Origin: Agelaius tricolor
Lineage: Eukaryota > Chordata > Aves > Passeriformes > Icteridae
Assembly: GCA_023055355.1 (NCBI GenBank)
Contig: JALJCS010000056.1
Location: 434,001 to 498,000 of the forward strand
DNA: 64,000 nucleotides
Reading direction: 5' to 3'
Part shown: in pieces, positions 22,001 through 33,837 of the stretch
How the letters are laid out: the number at the start of each line of letters is the position of its first letter
Numbering within the stretch: position 1 is the first letter of the stretch
The notes under the pieces: generated by a model
What the model was told of the DNA's origin: nothing
What the model saw: the letters and a program-made list of their open reading frames with translations, nothing else
Database searches by the model: none
Made by a program: the position numbers and the translations under genes

Positions 22001-22977
22001 CACCCCTCGGTCACAAGCTCATCTGTATGTTGCATCTCTTCCCTGATGACCTGAGGTGTCATGGACCCATCAAGCCAGAAATAATTCACCCTTATGCTGC
22101 CAGTCCAGATTCACCTGAGATGCTTTAATCTTGGCAGCCTGATCCACCTGTCCATTGTTGCAATGTTCTTCTGTAGCCTTACTCTTGGGTACGTGTGCAT
22201 CTATATGATGTACATTTACTGCTCTATCCAGGCAGCAGCGTCTTACCACAATTCTGCAGCCCAGATGGGTTTACCTCTCTGCTGACAATTGGTCTTTTTC
22301 CATTGATCCAGCCACCCCCACAGAACATTTCCTACCATCCACAAGTCAGTGCAGAGGTAGAATGCTGGCCATTTCTCTTATTCAGTGATATCTAAAGCCA
22401 GCTGGACATCTTTCACATCTGCAACCTGACTTGATCCACCTTGTCCCTTAATAGCTTCCACGACTCGATGCATAGGACTCCATATGGCAGCTTTCCATTT
22501 TCAATGTATCCCTGCAATATGGCAGGAACCATCATTAAAGAGAGTGTATTGTTTTTCATTTTCTGGCAGCTGATTATATGGTGGTGCCACCTCTGCACAT
22601 TTTACCTTCTCCTCCTTTTCTGATGATAGTCTGAAATTTTCACTTTTGGGCCAGTTCATGATGACTTCCAAGGTCCCTGGGTGATTGGGGTTTCCTATTT
22701 GAGCTCACTGTGTGATCAAAGCAATCCACTTACTCCAGGTAGTATCAGTGGCATGATATGTTGCAGGGACTTTCCCTTTGAGCATCCAGCCTAGCACTGG
22801 CAGTCAGGGTGCCAGGAGGAGCTGTGCTTCAGTGTCAATAACTTCTGAAGCAGCTCCAATCCCTTTATAAGCTGCCAGTATCACTTTTTCAGTTGAGGTG
22901 TAACAGGCCCTGGATCCTTTGTGTCCTTGATTCCAGAACCCTAGGAGTCATCCTTAAATCTTCTTGGGTACTTTTTG
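22001..22977 (-). pseudogene. ERVL-like pol: RNase H / integrase N-terminus, degraded
   Basis: Between the RT fragments above and the integrase core below. Several stops in all minus-strand frames; short pieces keep an RNase H-like and zinc-binding region by position only. I cannot point to intact catalytic motifs. Confidence 0.5.
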
Positions 22978-23952
22978 CTAGAGGCTCCAGGAAAGACCAA
23001 TCTCCACAGATGCAGTGTAGAGCACATTTTTCACATCTTGTCCTGTCCTGACTGGCCCAAGGGCTACTGCATGAAGAATCTTCTGTTTAATTTGTTCAAA
23101 AGCTTCTTGTTGTTCAGCACCCAACTTATCAGAAGGTAGAGAGGACTTACAGTCTGACCGTATTCTGAAATATGCATCCTCCAAAAACCCACAGTGACTA
23201 GGAAAGCTTGTGTTTCCTTCTTGCTAGTTGGTGGGAACATAGCTGCTATTTTGTTGACCACATCCATTGTAGTCTGATTATGTCCATCTTACCAATTTAT
23301 TCCTTAAAACTGAATTTCCTGAGCAGGTCCCTTGGCCTTACTCTGCTTTATGGCAAAACTGGACTTCAGCAGAATCTGGAATATCTTCTCCCCTTTCTCA
23401 AAAACTTCTTCTGTTGTGTTGCCCCACATGATGATATCATCAATGTGTTACAAGTGTTCTGGAGCCTCACCCTTTTCCAGTGCAGTCTGGATCAGTCCAT
23501 GGCAAATGGAAGGGCTGTGTTTCCACCCCTGGGGCAATTGATTTCAGGTGTACTGGACACCCTTCCAGGTAAATGCAAACTGTGGCCTGCACTCTGCTGC
23601 CAGAATAATGGAGAGAAGCACATTAGTAATGTTGATGGTGGCACCACTTTGCTGCCTTGGACTCCAGTTTAGATTGAAGTTCCAGTATGCCCGGCACAGC
23701 ATCACTCAGCGGTGGTGTGACTTCGTTCAGGCCACAATAGTGTGTCAGTCTTCACTCTCCACTGGACTTATGCACTGGCCGTAGAGGACTATTAAAGGGT
23801 GAGTGAGTCTTGCTGACAACTCCCTGGGTCTCCAGTTCACAAATCATCTCACAGACAGGGGCCATGGAGTCCCAGTTAGTGCGGTATTGCTGACAGTGCA
23901 CTGTTGTGGTAGGGATCAGTACCTGTTGTTCTTCAACCCTAATCAGTTCCAC
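22978..23952 (-). pseudogene. ERVL-like reverse transcriptase (minus strand)
   Basis: Minus strand 23752-23952 encodes the RT N-terminus (CELETQGVVSKTHSPFNSPL, then RPVHKSSGEWR-type sequence). 23064-23267 encodes the thumb/connection part (IAAMFPPTSKKETQAFLVTVG, WRMHISEYGQ) and 22978-23184 overlaps it in another frame. The palm with the YxDD box falls between about 23280 and 23740 but is interrupted by stops. The copy cannot make an active polymerase. Confidence 0.82.
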
Positions 23953-23964
23953 AGCAGAAGAGTT

Positions 23965-24321
23965 CTATGAGAGACTAGGCAAGGTATTCAGCTGTTTAAT
24001 TTCCACTGTCTCCACAGCATCTATCCCAAAATTAAAGTGATGCCCTTTTGGGTCCTTGAAATACTCTCTCCTCAGGTAATCTGTGTGAGGGATGCATGGG
24101 GCCTCTGGACCAGTCACAATGGGGTATTTTTGCCATTTGCTCTGTGTCAAGCTCACTTCAGCTTCCAGTACAGTCAGCTGTTGGAATCCCCCTGTCACCC
24201 TAGAAATAGAGATAGATTCTGCCCCTAAATATTTTGATGGCATCAGGGTACACTGTGCACCAATGTCAACTGATGCCTTATACTCCTGTGGGTCTGATGT
24301 GCCAGGCCATCGGATGCTCAC
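23965..24321 (-). pseudogene. ERVL-like aspartic protease
   Basis: One open frame of 118 codons. The protease active-site triplet block reads ASVDIGAQCTLMP: the Asp is kept, but the usual D-T/S-G-A has Ile in position 2. ITGxGG-like and flap regions follow (ISRVTGGFQQLTVLEAEVSL), then YLRREYFKDPKGHHF leading into RT. It precedes RT as expected for gag-pro-pol order on the minus strand. Confidence 0.8.
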
Positions 24322-24888
24322 AGTCTAATAGATCCGATTGTCCCTTTCCTCCACCTGGCTGGAGGCAAGGCCCCTCTAGTTCTGGTCATAGTACTCATTG
24401 CTCACTTATGGTAAAGATGACTTGGAGGTCCCTTCAAGAGTATCAGAAGTAACATCATCCCTTCTATTCTGTCTGAGGACTTGCTCACTGGAAACTAGAG
24501 CGACATTTATCCTTAAAGAATTTCCTGCAGTGGTTGTCCTTTCTCTCAACTCACGTGCATGTGTTGCTAGGACAGAGGTGGGTTTTCCATCCCATTTCCT
24601 CATGTCCTCTCCATGGGCACACAGATAAAACCACAGGTTACCTTGTGGTGTGTACCCTCTCTCTCAAGCAGGGGGGTGCTTGCTCCCAATAGCAGACTCT
24701 GGTCCATACTGGTGGGGCATGGGACATTTCCTCTCTAACTCTCTCGAGTCTTTCAAATCTGTCTGCTGTCTTGGACAGTCTTTCCACAGCTGAGGTACCA
24801 CAACCACATGAACAGACCAAGCAACATAGTGACCAGTGGCTCCATATCTAATATAACAAATGCTTGTGGATGCCCCGCTGGACTCCCT
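24322..24888 (-). pseudogene. ERVL-like gag C-terminus (nucleocapsid remnant)
   Basis: Minus-strand frames 24406-24603 and 24664-24900 are upstream of protease. A C-x-x-x-x-G-x-x-G-H block (CYIRYGATGHY) resembles a damaged CCHC zinc knuckle. The element is cut at 24889 by a CR1 fragment, so the rest of gag and the 5' LTR of this copy are missing. Confidence 0.6.
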
Positions 24889-24963
24889 ACACAAAATCAC
24901 AGACTTGTTAGGGTTAGAAGGGATCTCTGGAGATTATCTAGTCCAACCCTTCTGCCAAAGCAG
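24889..24963 (-). mobile_element. CR1 3'-terminal fragment
   Basis: About 75 bp of CR1 3' UTR in reverse complement ('AAATCACAGACTTGTTAGGG', 'AGTCCAACCCTTCTGCC'). It separates the minus-strand ERV from the plus-strand ERV. Confidence 0.8.
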
Positions 24964-25533
24964 GTTGTATTGGATCTGACTGAGATAGAGTTAATTTTTC
25001 CTTAGCAGCCTTCACAGTGATGTGCTTAGCATTGGTAGCTGGAAGTGTATTGATAACACACCAGTGTTTTGGCTACTGCTGAGAAGCACTGTCCCTCTAA
25101 CATTCCTTCTCCCCATCAAGGGGCTGGGAGCGGGCAAGATCCTGGGAGGGGACACAACCAGGCCAGCTGACCCAAATTAACCAAAAGGATATTACATACC
25201 ATATGATATCAGCTCAGATATAAAAGCTAAGGAAGAGAGGAGGAACAGGGGGGATTCGTTATTCTACATTTGCCTTCCAGAGCAACCACTACACATGCTG
25301 AAGCCCTGCTTCCCGGGAAGTGTCTGAACATCACTCGCTGATGAGAAGTAGAGATTAACTTTCCCCTTTGCCTATGCATGCACAAACTTTTGCTTGTTTT
25401 TTTCCTTTGCTTTAGTAAACTGCCTTATCTTAACTTACTAGTTGTTTTCCATCTTATTCTCTCCCCTGTTCCACTGGGGAGTGATAGAGCAGCTTACTGG
25501 ACACCTGACACCCGGCTAAGGTCAAACCACTAC
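24964..25533 (+). repeat. 5' LTR of plus-strand ERVL-like provirus
   Basis: Starts about GTATTGGATCTGACTGAGATAG and ends CACTACA at 25533. A TATA box (GATATAAAAGCTAAG) lies near 25216-25230. The same family appears in minus orientation at 7598-8208, 18559-20069 and 33838-34210. It is followed at once by a primer-site-like sequence and gag-type leader, so it is a 5' LTR. Confidence 0.75.
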
Positions 25534-25540
25534 AGTCCTT

Positions 25541-25558
25541 TCAGCGCCCAAATGTGGG
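25541..25558 (+). other. Primer-binding-site-like sequence (tRNA-Lys type)
   Basis: TCAGCGCCCAAATGTGGG lies 7 bases after the LTR end. It keeps GCGCCCAA and GTGGG of the tRNA-Lys primer site (TGGCGCCCAACGTGGGG), so the match is partial. Confidence 0.5.
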
Positions 25559-26440
25559 ATAAGATAAAGGCAGTTATACATATATATATTGCATGCTATA
25601 GTAAATGGTAAATAGTAGTTTTCAAGTAGTAAGCTCCTATGAGGGACACGGTGTTTGTCAGCTGCGCTACTTATCACTCTGTTTTGCTGAGTTTGGGAAC
25701 ATGTTAAGACAAACAATGATGAGTGAATACAGCTCCTTCTCCCTGCCCAGGGTGGATGTGAATGATTTTGTACTTCAGACTTTCATGGTCTTTGCTCATC
25801 CTAATGTAAGCTGTTTAATGCTATTAATAATATTAGCTAATACTGTTGGTTCACTATGGAATTCATACAATCTGTTATCATCCTGGTATAAGAGAAAACA
25901 ACCTTTATGTGAAGAGCTATTGAAAATCTGCCCTGTGGAAAAATTTGGTCAGGTTCCTAGGGTAGTTATCACCTCCCATTGCCTGAGACTTTACACCCAA
26001 ACAGGTAAACAACCGTAATAAACTAACCTGTCAACTGATAGAAGGGTGCCTTGTTTACCCCCATGAAAACCAGCAGCTTCTTGCCCTGTACTAGAGCCTG
26101 GCCTGTGCCTACTCAGCCACTGTTCAATACTCTCATAGGACTATAGTTGACACAGGAATCCAAACTGCATTTGAGGACACTAGGGCTGAGACAGGGACTC
26201 AAACTACAGCAACTACAGTAATTACCCCTGTAGTGAAAACAAAAAAATGGACAAGGCAAGTTGCAGGCCCATATTACCAATTAGTAAGGGAGGAAGAAGA
26301 AGAGGAAGTAACAGTAGGAAAGGAGGGATTAGATCAAGAGGCAGGCCCTTCAACAAATAAATTGAAAGGAGTGAGGCAAATCAAACGGGAAACTGAAGTT
26401 ACTTGGTGTTGCAGCCTGAATTGCTGCTAGTTAAGTCCAG
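25559..26440 (+). pseudogene. ERVL-like leader and gag N-terminal region
   Basis: The frame 25605-26018 has a hydrophobic stretch (CLMLLIILANTVGSLWNSYN) and SSWYKRKQPLCEEL. I place it in gag by position between LTR and the capsid-like block at 26970. Frame 26233-26430 is acidic (REEEEEEVTVGKEG). I do not recognise a definite domain in either, and stops separate them. Confidence 0.45.
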
Positions 26441-26800
26441 GGTAAAGAAGTAAAAAGGCCTTTGCATAATATTCACAGATGTTTAATTCAGCCGCCCAGT
26501 GAGATGTTCAGAGTTCCCAAAGCCCACACATATATATGGTCTAGGTTACTCAATCCCCAGGGGGTAGGGGGTGAACCTGGTCTCGGGGCAGTACAAAGAT
26601 GAGGGCCAATCAGGAAATAGGGAGGGAGTGGCTCAGGGACATAGGAACAGGGAAAGGAGCCAGTGGGGCTGAACAGCTTTGAGGGAAGCTTCTTGTGTCC
26701 CTCCAACCCAGGGGATGCCCCCCAGGGTCTCCACAACTTGGTTCCTGGCCTCATCAGAACTTTGAGACTTGCAAAACGATTACAGTCGCCAGCAAGGTGA
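26441..26800 (-). repeat. LTR-like insertion (minus orientation)
   Basis: This block interrupts the ERV gag region. It has a TATA-like string on the minus strand (reverse complement of ACATATATATGG near 26527-26538) and a terminator-like GTTTAATTC near 26481. Boundaries are approximate and the family is not recognised elsewhere in the window. Confidence 0.35.
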
Positions 26801-26949
26801 GCGGATTTCTGCCTGGCTGCTTTTGTGCTGAGATAATGGGGCCAACAGTCAGTAGTTAGAAGGTCATGAAGCCCAACAGCTGAGATGCCTTCCTAAGGAT
26901 CAGAAAACTGAAAGAGGAACTGGAAAGGAAGGAGCAATTTGCAGACTCG

Positions 26950-27300
26950 GGAAATGGCTTGTCTCAAGCATGAGGGCAAGATATCCATTTAAGGAAGATC
27001 TTGTGAGCTCCCCAGCCAAGTGGACCACTACAGACAAAGGTATCCAGTACTTAAGAGAAGTAGCAGTGCTGGAAATCATCTATAGTGATCTAAAAAGTGA
27101 CAGAGTCCCTAAAGATCCAGAGGATGTCCCTTGCACAATGTCCATGTGGAGGAAGGTGGTTCAAAGCATCCCTGCATCATATTCCAGCAGCTTGGTATCA
27201 TTGTATTATCCACAAATGGATACACCAGCTGTAGAGATGGCATCTTCCTGGCTCTGAAATGTAGAAGAAACACTGGATACTTCCTCATCCCTACAAGCCA
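26950..27300 (+). pseudogene. ERVL-like gag capsid fragment
   Basis: Frame 26970-27257 reads KWTTTDKGIQYLREVAVLEI and CTMSMWRKVVQSIPASYSSS, a gag block upstream of protease in the same element. It belongs to the plus-strand provirus that begins with the LTR at 24964. Confidence 0.6.
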
Positions 27301-28549
27301 GCACCCCAGCTTTTAGGGGCAGCCCAAGAGATTGGTCCTCTCCTGCTCTGGTCAGAGGGAAGTCCCAAGCTCAGGCAATGAGGCCAACTCTGGTTCTTTC
27401 TGTGTGACCAGAGAGAGGGCGTGAGGAAGTGGGATGGTGAACCCACCTTTAAGCTGGAAGGCCATGTCTGTGAACTGAGAGGGAAGAGAGCTGTTAAGAA
27501 AGGGTCATCCAAATTGACTCTGTGTCATTACTGCAGAGACACAAGAAAGCAATCAGCGATCTCCCAGACATAAAAGAACTGAAATCACTTCCATTAACCC
27601 TGGTGAGGACACTTCTGATCTGGCATCCCAAAGGTCAGACAGTGAATACTCTGACCAGGAACAGAGGGTCCTTGCCTTCAGCCAGGAGGAGGAAAGGGAT
27701 GACTGGGTATACTGGACTGTGTGTATTTAATGGCCTGGCACATCAGATCCCCAGAAGTATAAAGCTTTAGTAGATACCGGTGCACAGTGCACACTGACGC
27801 CATCAAGGCAGAACAGTGTGGAATCCATCTGCATCTCTGGAGTGACAGGGGGAGGCCAGGAGTTGTCTGTATTAGAGGCTGAGGTGAGTTTAACAGGACA
27901 AATGGGAAAAGCATACCATTGTGACTGGCCCAGAGGCACCTTGTATCTTTGGCATTGACTACCTCAGGAGAAGGTACTTCAAGGATCCAAAAGGGTATCA
28001 ATGGGCTTTTGGTATAGCTGTGAATACAGAAAAATCAAACAGTTATCCACCCTGCCTGACCTCTCCGAAGATCCCTTCATCATGGGATTGCTGCAGGTTG
28101 AAGATGAGCAAATACCAATTGCTACCAGGACAGTGCATCGGCGGCAATATTGCACCAACTGAGACTCTTAAACTCCCACCCAGAGCCAAGGAGTGATCAG
28201 CAGGACCCACTCACCCATTAACAGCCCCATATGGCCAGTGTGAAAGTTTAATGTGGAATGGAGGCTGATAGTGGAGTATTGTGGCCTCAATGAAGTCACA
28301 CCACCTCTGAGTGCTGTCGTTCCAGACATGTTTGAACTTCAGTATGAGCTGGAATCAAAAGCAGCCAAATGGTGCCACAACTGATATCGCTAATGCATTT
28401 TTCCCAATCCCTTTGGCGGAAGAGTGCAGGCCACAGTTTGCTTTCACTTGGAGGGGAATCCAATACACCTGGAACCAACTGCCCCAGGGGTGGAAACACA
28501 GCCCCACAATCTGCTGTGAATTGATATAGACTGCACTGGAAGAGTGTCA
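27301..28549 (+). pseudogene. ERVL-like protease/RT (plus strand), truncated
   Basis: Pieces of protease occur at about 27770-28000 with many stops: the minus-strand ERV equivalent 'TGACTGG.CCAGAGGCACC' and 'TACTTCAAGGATCCAAAAGG' is recognisable. Frame 28311-28529 encodes RT motif A region (TTDIANAFFPIPLAEECRPQ), then FTWRGIQYTWNQLPQGWKHS. The element stops at about 28549 where CR1 begins, so the YxDD box, RNase H, integrase and 3' LTR are lost. Confidence 0.8.
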
Positions 28550-29395
28550 CCTAGAGCAGGTTACACAGAAATGTGTCCAGGTGAGTTTTGAATGTCTCCT
28601 GAGAGGGAGAATCCACAACCTCCCTGGGCAACCTGTTCCAGTGCTCTGCCACCCACAACATAAAGAAGTTCTTCCTCATGTTGAGATGGAACTATTTGTG
28701 TTTTAGTTTATGGCCATTGCTCCTGGTTCTGTCACTGGGCACCACTGAAAAGACTCTGGCACCATTCTCTTGGCACCCACCTTTGAGATATTTATATGTA
28801 GTGATCATATCCTCTCTGAGCCTTCTCTAGACTAAAGAGGCCCATCTCCCACAGTGTTTCCACATAAGAGAGATGCTCCAGACCCCCCCATCATCTTAGT
28901 GTCCCTCCACTGAACCCTTTCCAGTAACTCCTTGTCTTTCTTGTACTGAGGAGCCCAGAACTGGACACACAACTCCAGATGTGGCCTCAGTAGGGCCAAA
29001 TAGAGGGGGAGGATCACCTCCCTCAACCTGCTGACCACACTCTTCCCAATGCACCCCAGCATATCATTGGCCCTCCTGGCCACAAGGGCACACTGCTGGC
29101 TCATGGTCAACTTGTCATGCACCAAGACTTCCAGGTCCTTCTCCACAGAGCTGCTCTCTAGTAGGTCAGCCCCAGCCTATACTGGTCCTTGGGGTTATTC
29201 CTCCCCAGGTGCAGGACCCTACACTTAGTCTTGTTGAACCTCATTAGGTTTCTGTCTGCCCAACTCTCCAGCCTATCAAGGTCCTGATGAATGGCAACAC
29301 AGCCTTAAGGTGTATCAGCCACTCCCCCCAGTTTAGTATTATCAGCAAACTTACTGAGGGTACATTCTATCCCTTTGTCCAGGTTGTTGATAAGC
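28550..29395 (-). mobile_element. CR1 LINE 3' part (minus strand)
   Basis: Reverse complement of CR1 3' UTR ('CCACAACCTCCCTGGGCAAC') and ORF2 C-terminus: 28832-29146 encodes LPLYLALLRPHLELCVQFWA and KKDKELLERVQW. 29305-29400 keeps LSKFADNTKLGG, with FADN instead of FADD. It truncates the plus-strand ERV and is itself cut near 29395. Confidence 0.9.
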
Positions 29396-29960
29396 AAGTT
29401 TTTTGTGTTTTTTACACACCCCACTCTCATATGATTTTGTTCCTGGCTCAACCCCAGTTTTCCCATAGCAGTCTCAGACATCTGATTCCTTAATTTATTC
29501 ATGGTGCAGTAACACAGAAACAGCTCAAGCTGGTGCCTTCTAGGAGGGACCCTGAATAACTGAATCCCTGGGCTTTTATATCCTTCCAGTCTATCTGTAC
29601 AATAGTCTGGGGTCTTCCTCCTGAGTCCTCAGTTCCTGCTGTGTCTCTGAGTGTCCGATCACCTGGCTGGTGCTACAGGTCCCTGTGCCCTTTGTTGTGC
29701 AAAAGGTCAGTGCCAGTTCACACCCTCTTCCTGGGGCTCACACTATTTCCCACCACCCAGAGTTTAATCTGCAGCTCGCACTGCATCTTCACACTGAGCT
29801 ACCTGCACAGAATGTATTACTCAACACTCACGAGAGTGGAGTAGAGGGGGTCTTATTCCACACTACCATCATTCTTCCAAGTACTACTAGTTGGAGACAG
29901 GTGTTGTGAAATGTCTTGGTGTCAGAGCTTCTGTCTCAGAATTCAAAAAATTCTAAAACC
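29396..29960 (-). repeat. LTR-like repeat (minus orientation)
   Basis: Follows the CR1 break at ~29395. The minus strand shows an AATAAATTAA signal (reverse complement of TTAATTTATT, ~29491-29500) and a TATA-like GGATATAAAAG (reverse complement at 29574-29584). Family uncertain, boundaries approximate. Confidence 0.45.
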
Positions 29961-30786
29961 GCTAGACCTAATGTTGGTCTAAGGCAAATCTTGGAGTGAT
30001 TTCTAGTGAACTTTATTTAAATCAACAGGAAGTTGGTTCCTGTCATTACCCTGAGGAATTTTTCCTTTGAGACAAGAATGTTAGTTCTGTGTATGATTTA
30101 GAGTCACAAAATCAGTATCAAATTTTTCAAACTATTTTTCCTTAAATTTTGCTGTATTAGTGTTCCTTAAGAGTGTGAATAAAAACAGGCACACAAAAAT
30201 CTTTTTATAGACAAATGTAGCATAGAGGTAGGAATGGTGTCAGACACAGCTGTAGTTCTTCAACTTGAAATATGAAAAACAGAAACTGAAAATTAGATTC
30301 AATGAATAAACAGTTTCTAGTTGAAACATAATTACTAGGGTGCTTACTTGGTTGCTCACAGATATGTATGCAGGAAAACAAAATAAAGGGTATGTACTCA
30401 ATGTAGACCAAGTGGGAACACTGTCAGAACAATATATTAATTTCCAATGTCCCCATTTGAAAAAAGGTGGTGATAAATGTAAGGCTGTTCAAAATGAGGT
30501 GCATGTTAACCAGTGAACAGCTGATCAATGATTGTGGACGTTCTTTCCATGATTTTGAGGCCACTTTATATCTTTGTTTACCAAAAATTTAATCAAACTT
30601 AAGAACTTGCTGAAAAAAATAGTTATGAACTTTTGTCCTGTGCAACATCAGGTAGATCAAGCTAGATGATACTGTCAGAGTATGAATCCAAATAGTGATA
30701 CTAAGTATATCTTAATTTATGCTTTTGTAATTTATCTAATAACTGTTGTTTTCTTGGCCTTCCTAAATATTAAAGAAAATCAGTGG
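29961..30786 (+). other. SREK1: SREK1 intron, unique
   Basis: AT-rich; no repeat or gene recognised. Confidence 0.4.
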
Positions 30787-31675
30787 TGTCACGATCCGTC
30801 TGTACAAATGGGGTTCGTGATGGTTCGTGGATTGATCTCAGGGTGCAAAAAGAACCGACACGGAACAAGGGGGTTTGCAGTGATAATCAAAAGAAATCCA
30901 CCTTTATTGAATGACCACAGCAAAATGCGATAGAGAGATTAAGGGAGAGAAAAAGATAGAGAAAGAGAGAGAAAAGAGAGAGAGAAAGAGGGGGATAGAG
31001 CTACCAAACGTAGAGACGAAGTCCTTTGGTCCAGTCCAGTCGAGGATCCGCCTGTTACGTCAGGGAGATCTCAAAATCTCTAGCTAATTCAGAGGTTTTT
31101 AATATGATAATTCTATTGAAAATTGTGAGGGGTGGGGAAACAGATACAATAAGGAATAGATGTAACAGGTAGTCTATGTTCTCAGCAGTAAACAAGAGCC
31201 ATTGTTTTCATGGTCCAGTGGTCACAACCTGCAGGCAAACATCTCACTTTGGTCAGCTTGCCTCCCCCCACACACCTCCCCCGGGTTAGGGGTTTCAGTT
31301 CCAGTCCTTGGAAGGAGGAGAGGGGCCTTTTCACATAGGGGTTTCATGTCTCAGTCCTTGATGGAGAAGCTTCTTATATCTCAGTTTGTCTGTCACGGTG
31401 GTTGCAAACAAGTGAGAGGGGTCTTCTGCAGGGGACCACCCAGAACTCAAGAGAAGTCCAGCCAGGCTGAGAGGTGGGACAGCTTCCAAGGCTATTGTTG
31501 CAAAAAGGGCACGGTGCCCCCTTCTTTGGGCTCAGTGTAGCATACAGCAAACAACACCTGTGAACAATAGCTTAGCACTGTGCTCTCAGGTCTCGAGCCT
31601 GTGGCGTGTGTAACTTTCTCCTACAGAGAAGACGGGGGGGGTCTTCTCTTCAGTGGTCCCCAAATGATGATCGTG
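30787..31675 (-). repeat. LTR (minus orientation), ~0.9 kb
   Basis: Starts TGTCACGATCCGTCTG. On the minus strand an AATAAAGGTGG signal lies at 30898-30908 (reverse complement of CCACCTTTATT). It ends near 'GATGATCGTGAGGCA' (31663-31677), partly mirroring the start. It contains a GA-rich low-complexity stretch at about 30940-30993. No internal ERV sequence is attached, so probably a solo LTR. Confidence 0.6.
30940..30993 (+). repeat. GA-rich simple repeat inside LTR
   Basis: Nearly pure purine (GAGAGAAAAAGATAGAGAAA and similar), part of the LTR's R/U5 side. Confidence 0.85.
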
Positions 31676-32698
31676 AGGCAGATGAGGGAAAATTTGGACA
31701 GACTCTCACAAGTGGGAATTGCAAAAGCTGGTATGCATAAGTGTAACTTTTGTCTTGTGTCTTAAAATGCCCTGACAATTAGTTTTTAACTTCCCTGTTG
31801 TCTTTGTTGGTTCTTCCTGTTCTGCTTTTCCTGCCCTATGAAGAGGTGATAGGAAAGAGTCATCTTTGACAGATAGGTAGTATGTTTATGTTAAATGAAG
31901 CTTTTACTTGATCAATTTTTACTTTATTTTAACATGTGCCTCAGTATGTTTGCAACCAGTTATTTAATGTTCTGCTCTATTTGAGATCAGACTCCATAAC
32001 AGCAACTTCATCAAATTTCATACATCTGTATAAAACAGCTGTTTTGTAAAATACTAAGAGCTCTTCAGTGTGTTATAGAATAATGCATAGGTTTGCTGAG
32101 CATGGACTGCTAGGAAAACAATTGATATTAACATTTTCATTTTGATTTTGACAACAGCTTGAGATTCATTTTGCACTGCTTGCTACTAAAACAATATGAA
32201 TGCTAGCTTATGTATTCAAGAATTAAATGTCAGTCATACTGAACTGGAATTCTAGTGATCTTAATCCTGCAATGTTAATTTTTGAAGTCTGTATTGCTCA
32301 AGTTTATGCCTTTTGTCTTCATTTGTCTTTTCATTCAATTGTATTATTTTCCTGACTGAAGAAACTTAGTACAGGATTAGTGAATACCGTGTGTTTCCAT
32401 TGTTATCACATATAAGTACAAGCATGTAAGGATAAGCATAAAACTAAAATCTAAAAGGAAGGACACAACTTTTTTTCCTACTTCTCACTTCCTTTCTCTC
32501 CTTTCCCATCAAACTGAAACATATGATTTTTTTTTCTGTTGTTGTTTATATGTTTCATATACTATGGTCATAGATAATGTTATATTCAGGAATATTTATT
32601 TCGTTCTGTCAGATCATTTTAAGAGCTTTCTGGTTTTATTCAGTTGCTGAGTTTATTATTTTTCTTCTTTGGTGATCTTGAATTTCTTGGTCCTCCAG
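31676..32698 (+). other. SREK1: SREK1 intron, unique, to acceptor
   Basis: AT-rich intron ending in a pyrimidine tract and acceptor (TTGGTCCTCCAG, 32687-32698). No repeat recognised. Confidence 0.5.
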
Positions 32699-32785
32699 AG
32701 AAAGACGTAAAAGGAAGAGTAGAAGTCTCTCCAAGTCTCCTAAAACGACCAAAAAGAAGTCTTCACAAACTCCTTCTCCGAGAAG
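32699..32785 (+). CDS. SREK1: SREK1 exon: second RS domain
   Basis: 87 nt between CCTCCAG and donor GTCAGT, phase 1 base in and 2 bases out. Encodes ERRRKRSRSLSKSPKTTKK-like sequence (here ERRKRKSRSLSKSPKTTKKK) and SSQTPSPRR, the second RS region of SREK1 after the EK domain. Frame open. Confidence 0.9.
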
Positions 32786-33428
32786 GTCAGTTTGCTATAA
32801 ACATAAAAGTTAATGAGCAGTAAAGGAGGAAAAAGTTGTAGTATTTTTTTAAAACTGAAATGTGATATAGAGATCACTGTTATGAAATAAGCTAACTCAA
32901 TTTGTGTTTCTTCTGGCTTTTGGTTTTTTAGTTTGGAAAAAGCTCTTTAGTAATTTTCATTTCTAAGGAAAAGGTCTATTTTTCAATAAGCAGAACACTC
33001 AAAAGTTGATGCAGATAAATATATTGAAAACAATTTGGGAAGTATTTTGATTGATTTACTGCCTTTTCATTAGTTATCTCAGATAATTTCAATTGGTCAG
33101 TATGATTCAGTTCTAAGTTAAAACAGACCAAAAAGCCCTTTATGGATTTGATCTTTGGTATGCTTTCAACTGGAGAATTTTTAATCTGTTAGCTCTTTGC
33201 AAATACCATGTATACTGAACACGTGCATTCTCTAGCTCTCTTCCCTTGTCTTTGTGAAGGGATTTTTGTTATGTTTGAAAGTGACTGAACCTTTCTGAAA
33301 GAAAGCAAACCAGGATACCAACATTCATAGTTATTGTACAATTTACTGTACAGTACAGAGTATGCATTGGTAGTACATTTGTTGCTGTGGGATCAAATTC
33401 TGATTTGAGTAAAAATTTTCTTAAACAG
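32786..33428 (+). other. SREK1: SREK1 intron, unique
   Basis: Short intron (643 nt), AT-rich, no repeat seen; acceptor TTAAACAG at 33421-33428. Confidence 0.6.
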
Positions 33429-33558
33429 AAACAAGAAAGAGAAAAAAAGAGAAAGAGATACAAATAATGAAAGAAAAGAAAGGGAACATTTCAAGAAAAA
33501 AATTAGTAAAGTAAAAGAGGGAAAGGAGAAATCTGACAAAAGCACCACTACTTTGAAG
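33429..33558 (+). CDS. SREK1: SREK1 exon: basic C-terminal region
   Basis: 130 nt between AAACAG and donor GTAAGC; ends on a codon boundary. Encodes NKKEKKRERDTNNERKEREH and KEGKEKSDKSTTTLK, aligning with the penultimate part of SREK1. Conserved ends (NKK start, ...S-T-x-L-K end) support the splice sites. Frame open. Confidence 0.9.
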
Positions 33559-33837
33559 GTAAGCTGCTACAAGTGGAACAATTATTGGAATTTCCTCCGT
33601 TCTTCATCTTTCTTTCTCTCACCCTTCTTTTCCCCACCCTTCTTTTACCCCATTTTCTTTATCAAAGTATTGCCACTTGATGGAGCTTGTGTGAATAGGT
33701 TACTGAAACACTTTGTTTTGGTTTCTTTCTCTTTTCTGTGCTGTGCCGTATGTTAGGAGTTGACTGGCTGCCTATCTGTATGGGCAGGCATAAAGGAGAT
33801 TGTATAACTAAGCAGCAGGGTTCAGGGTTAGTTTGCC

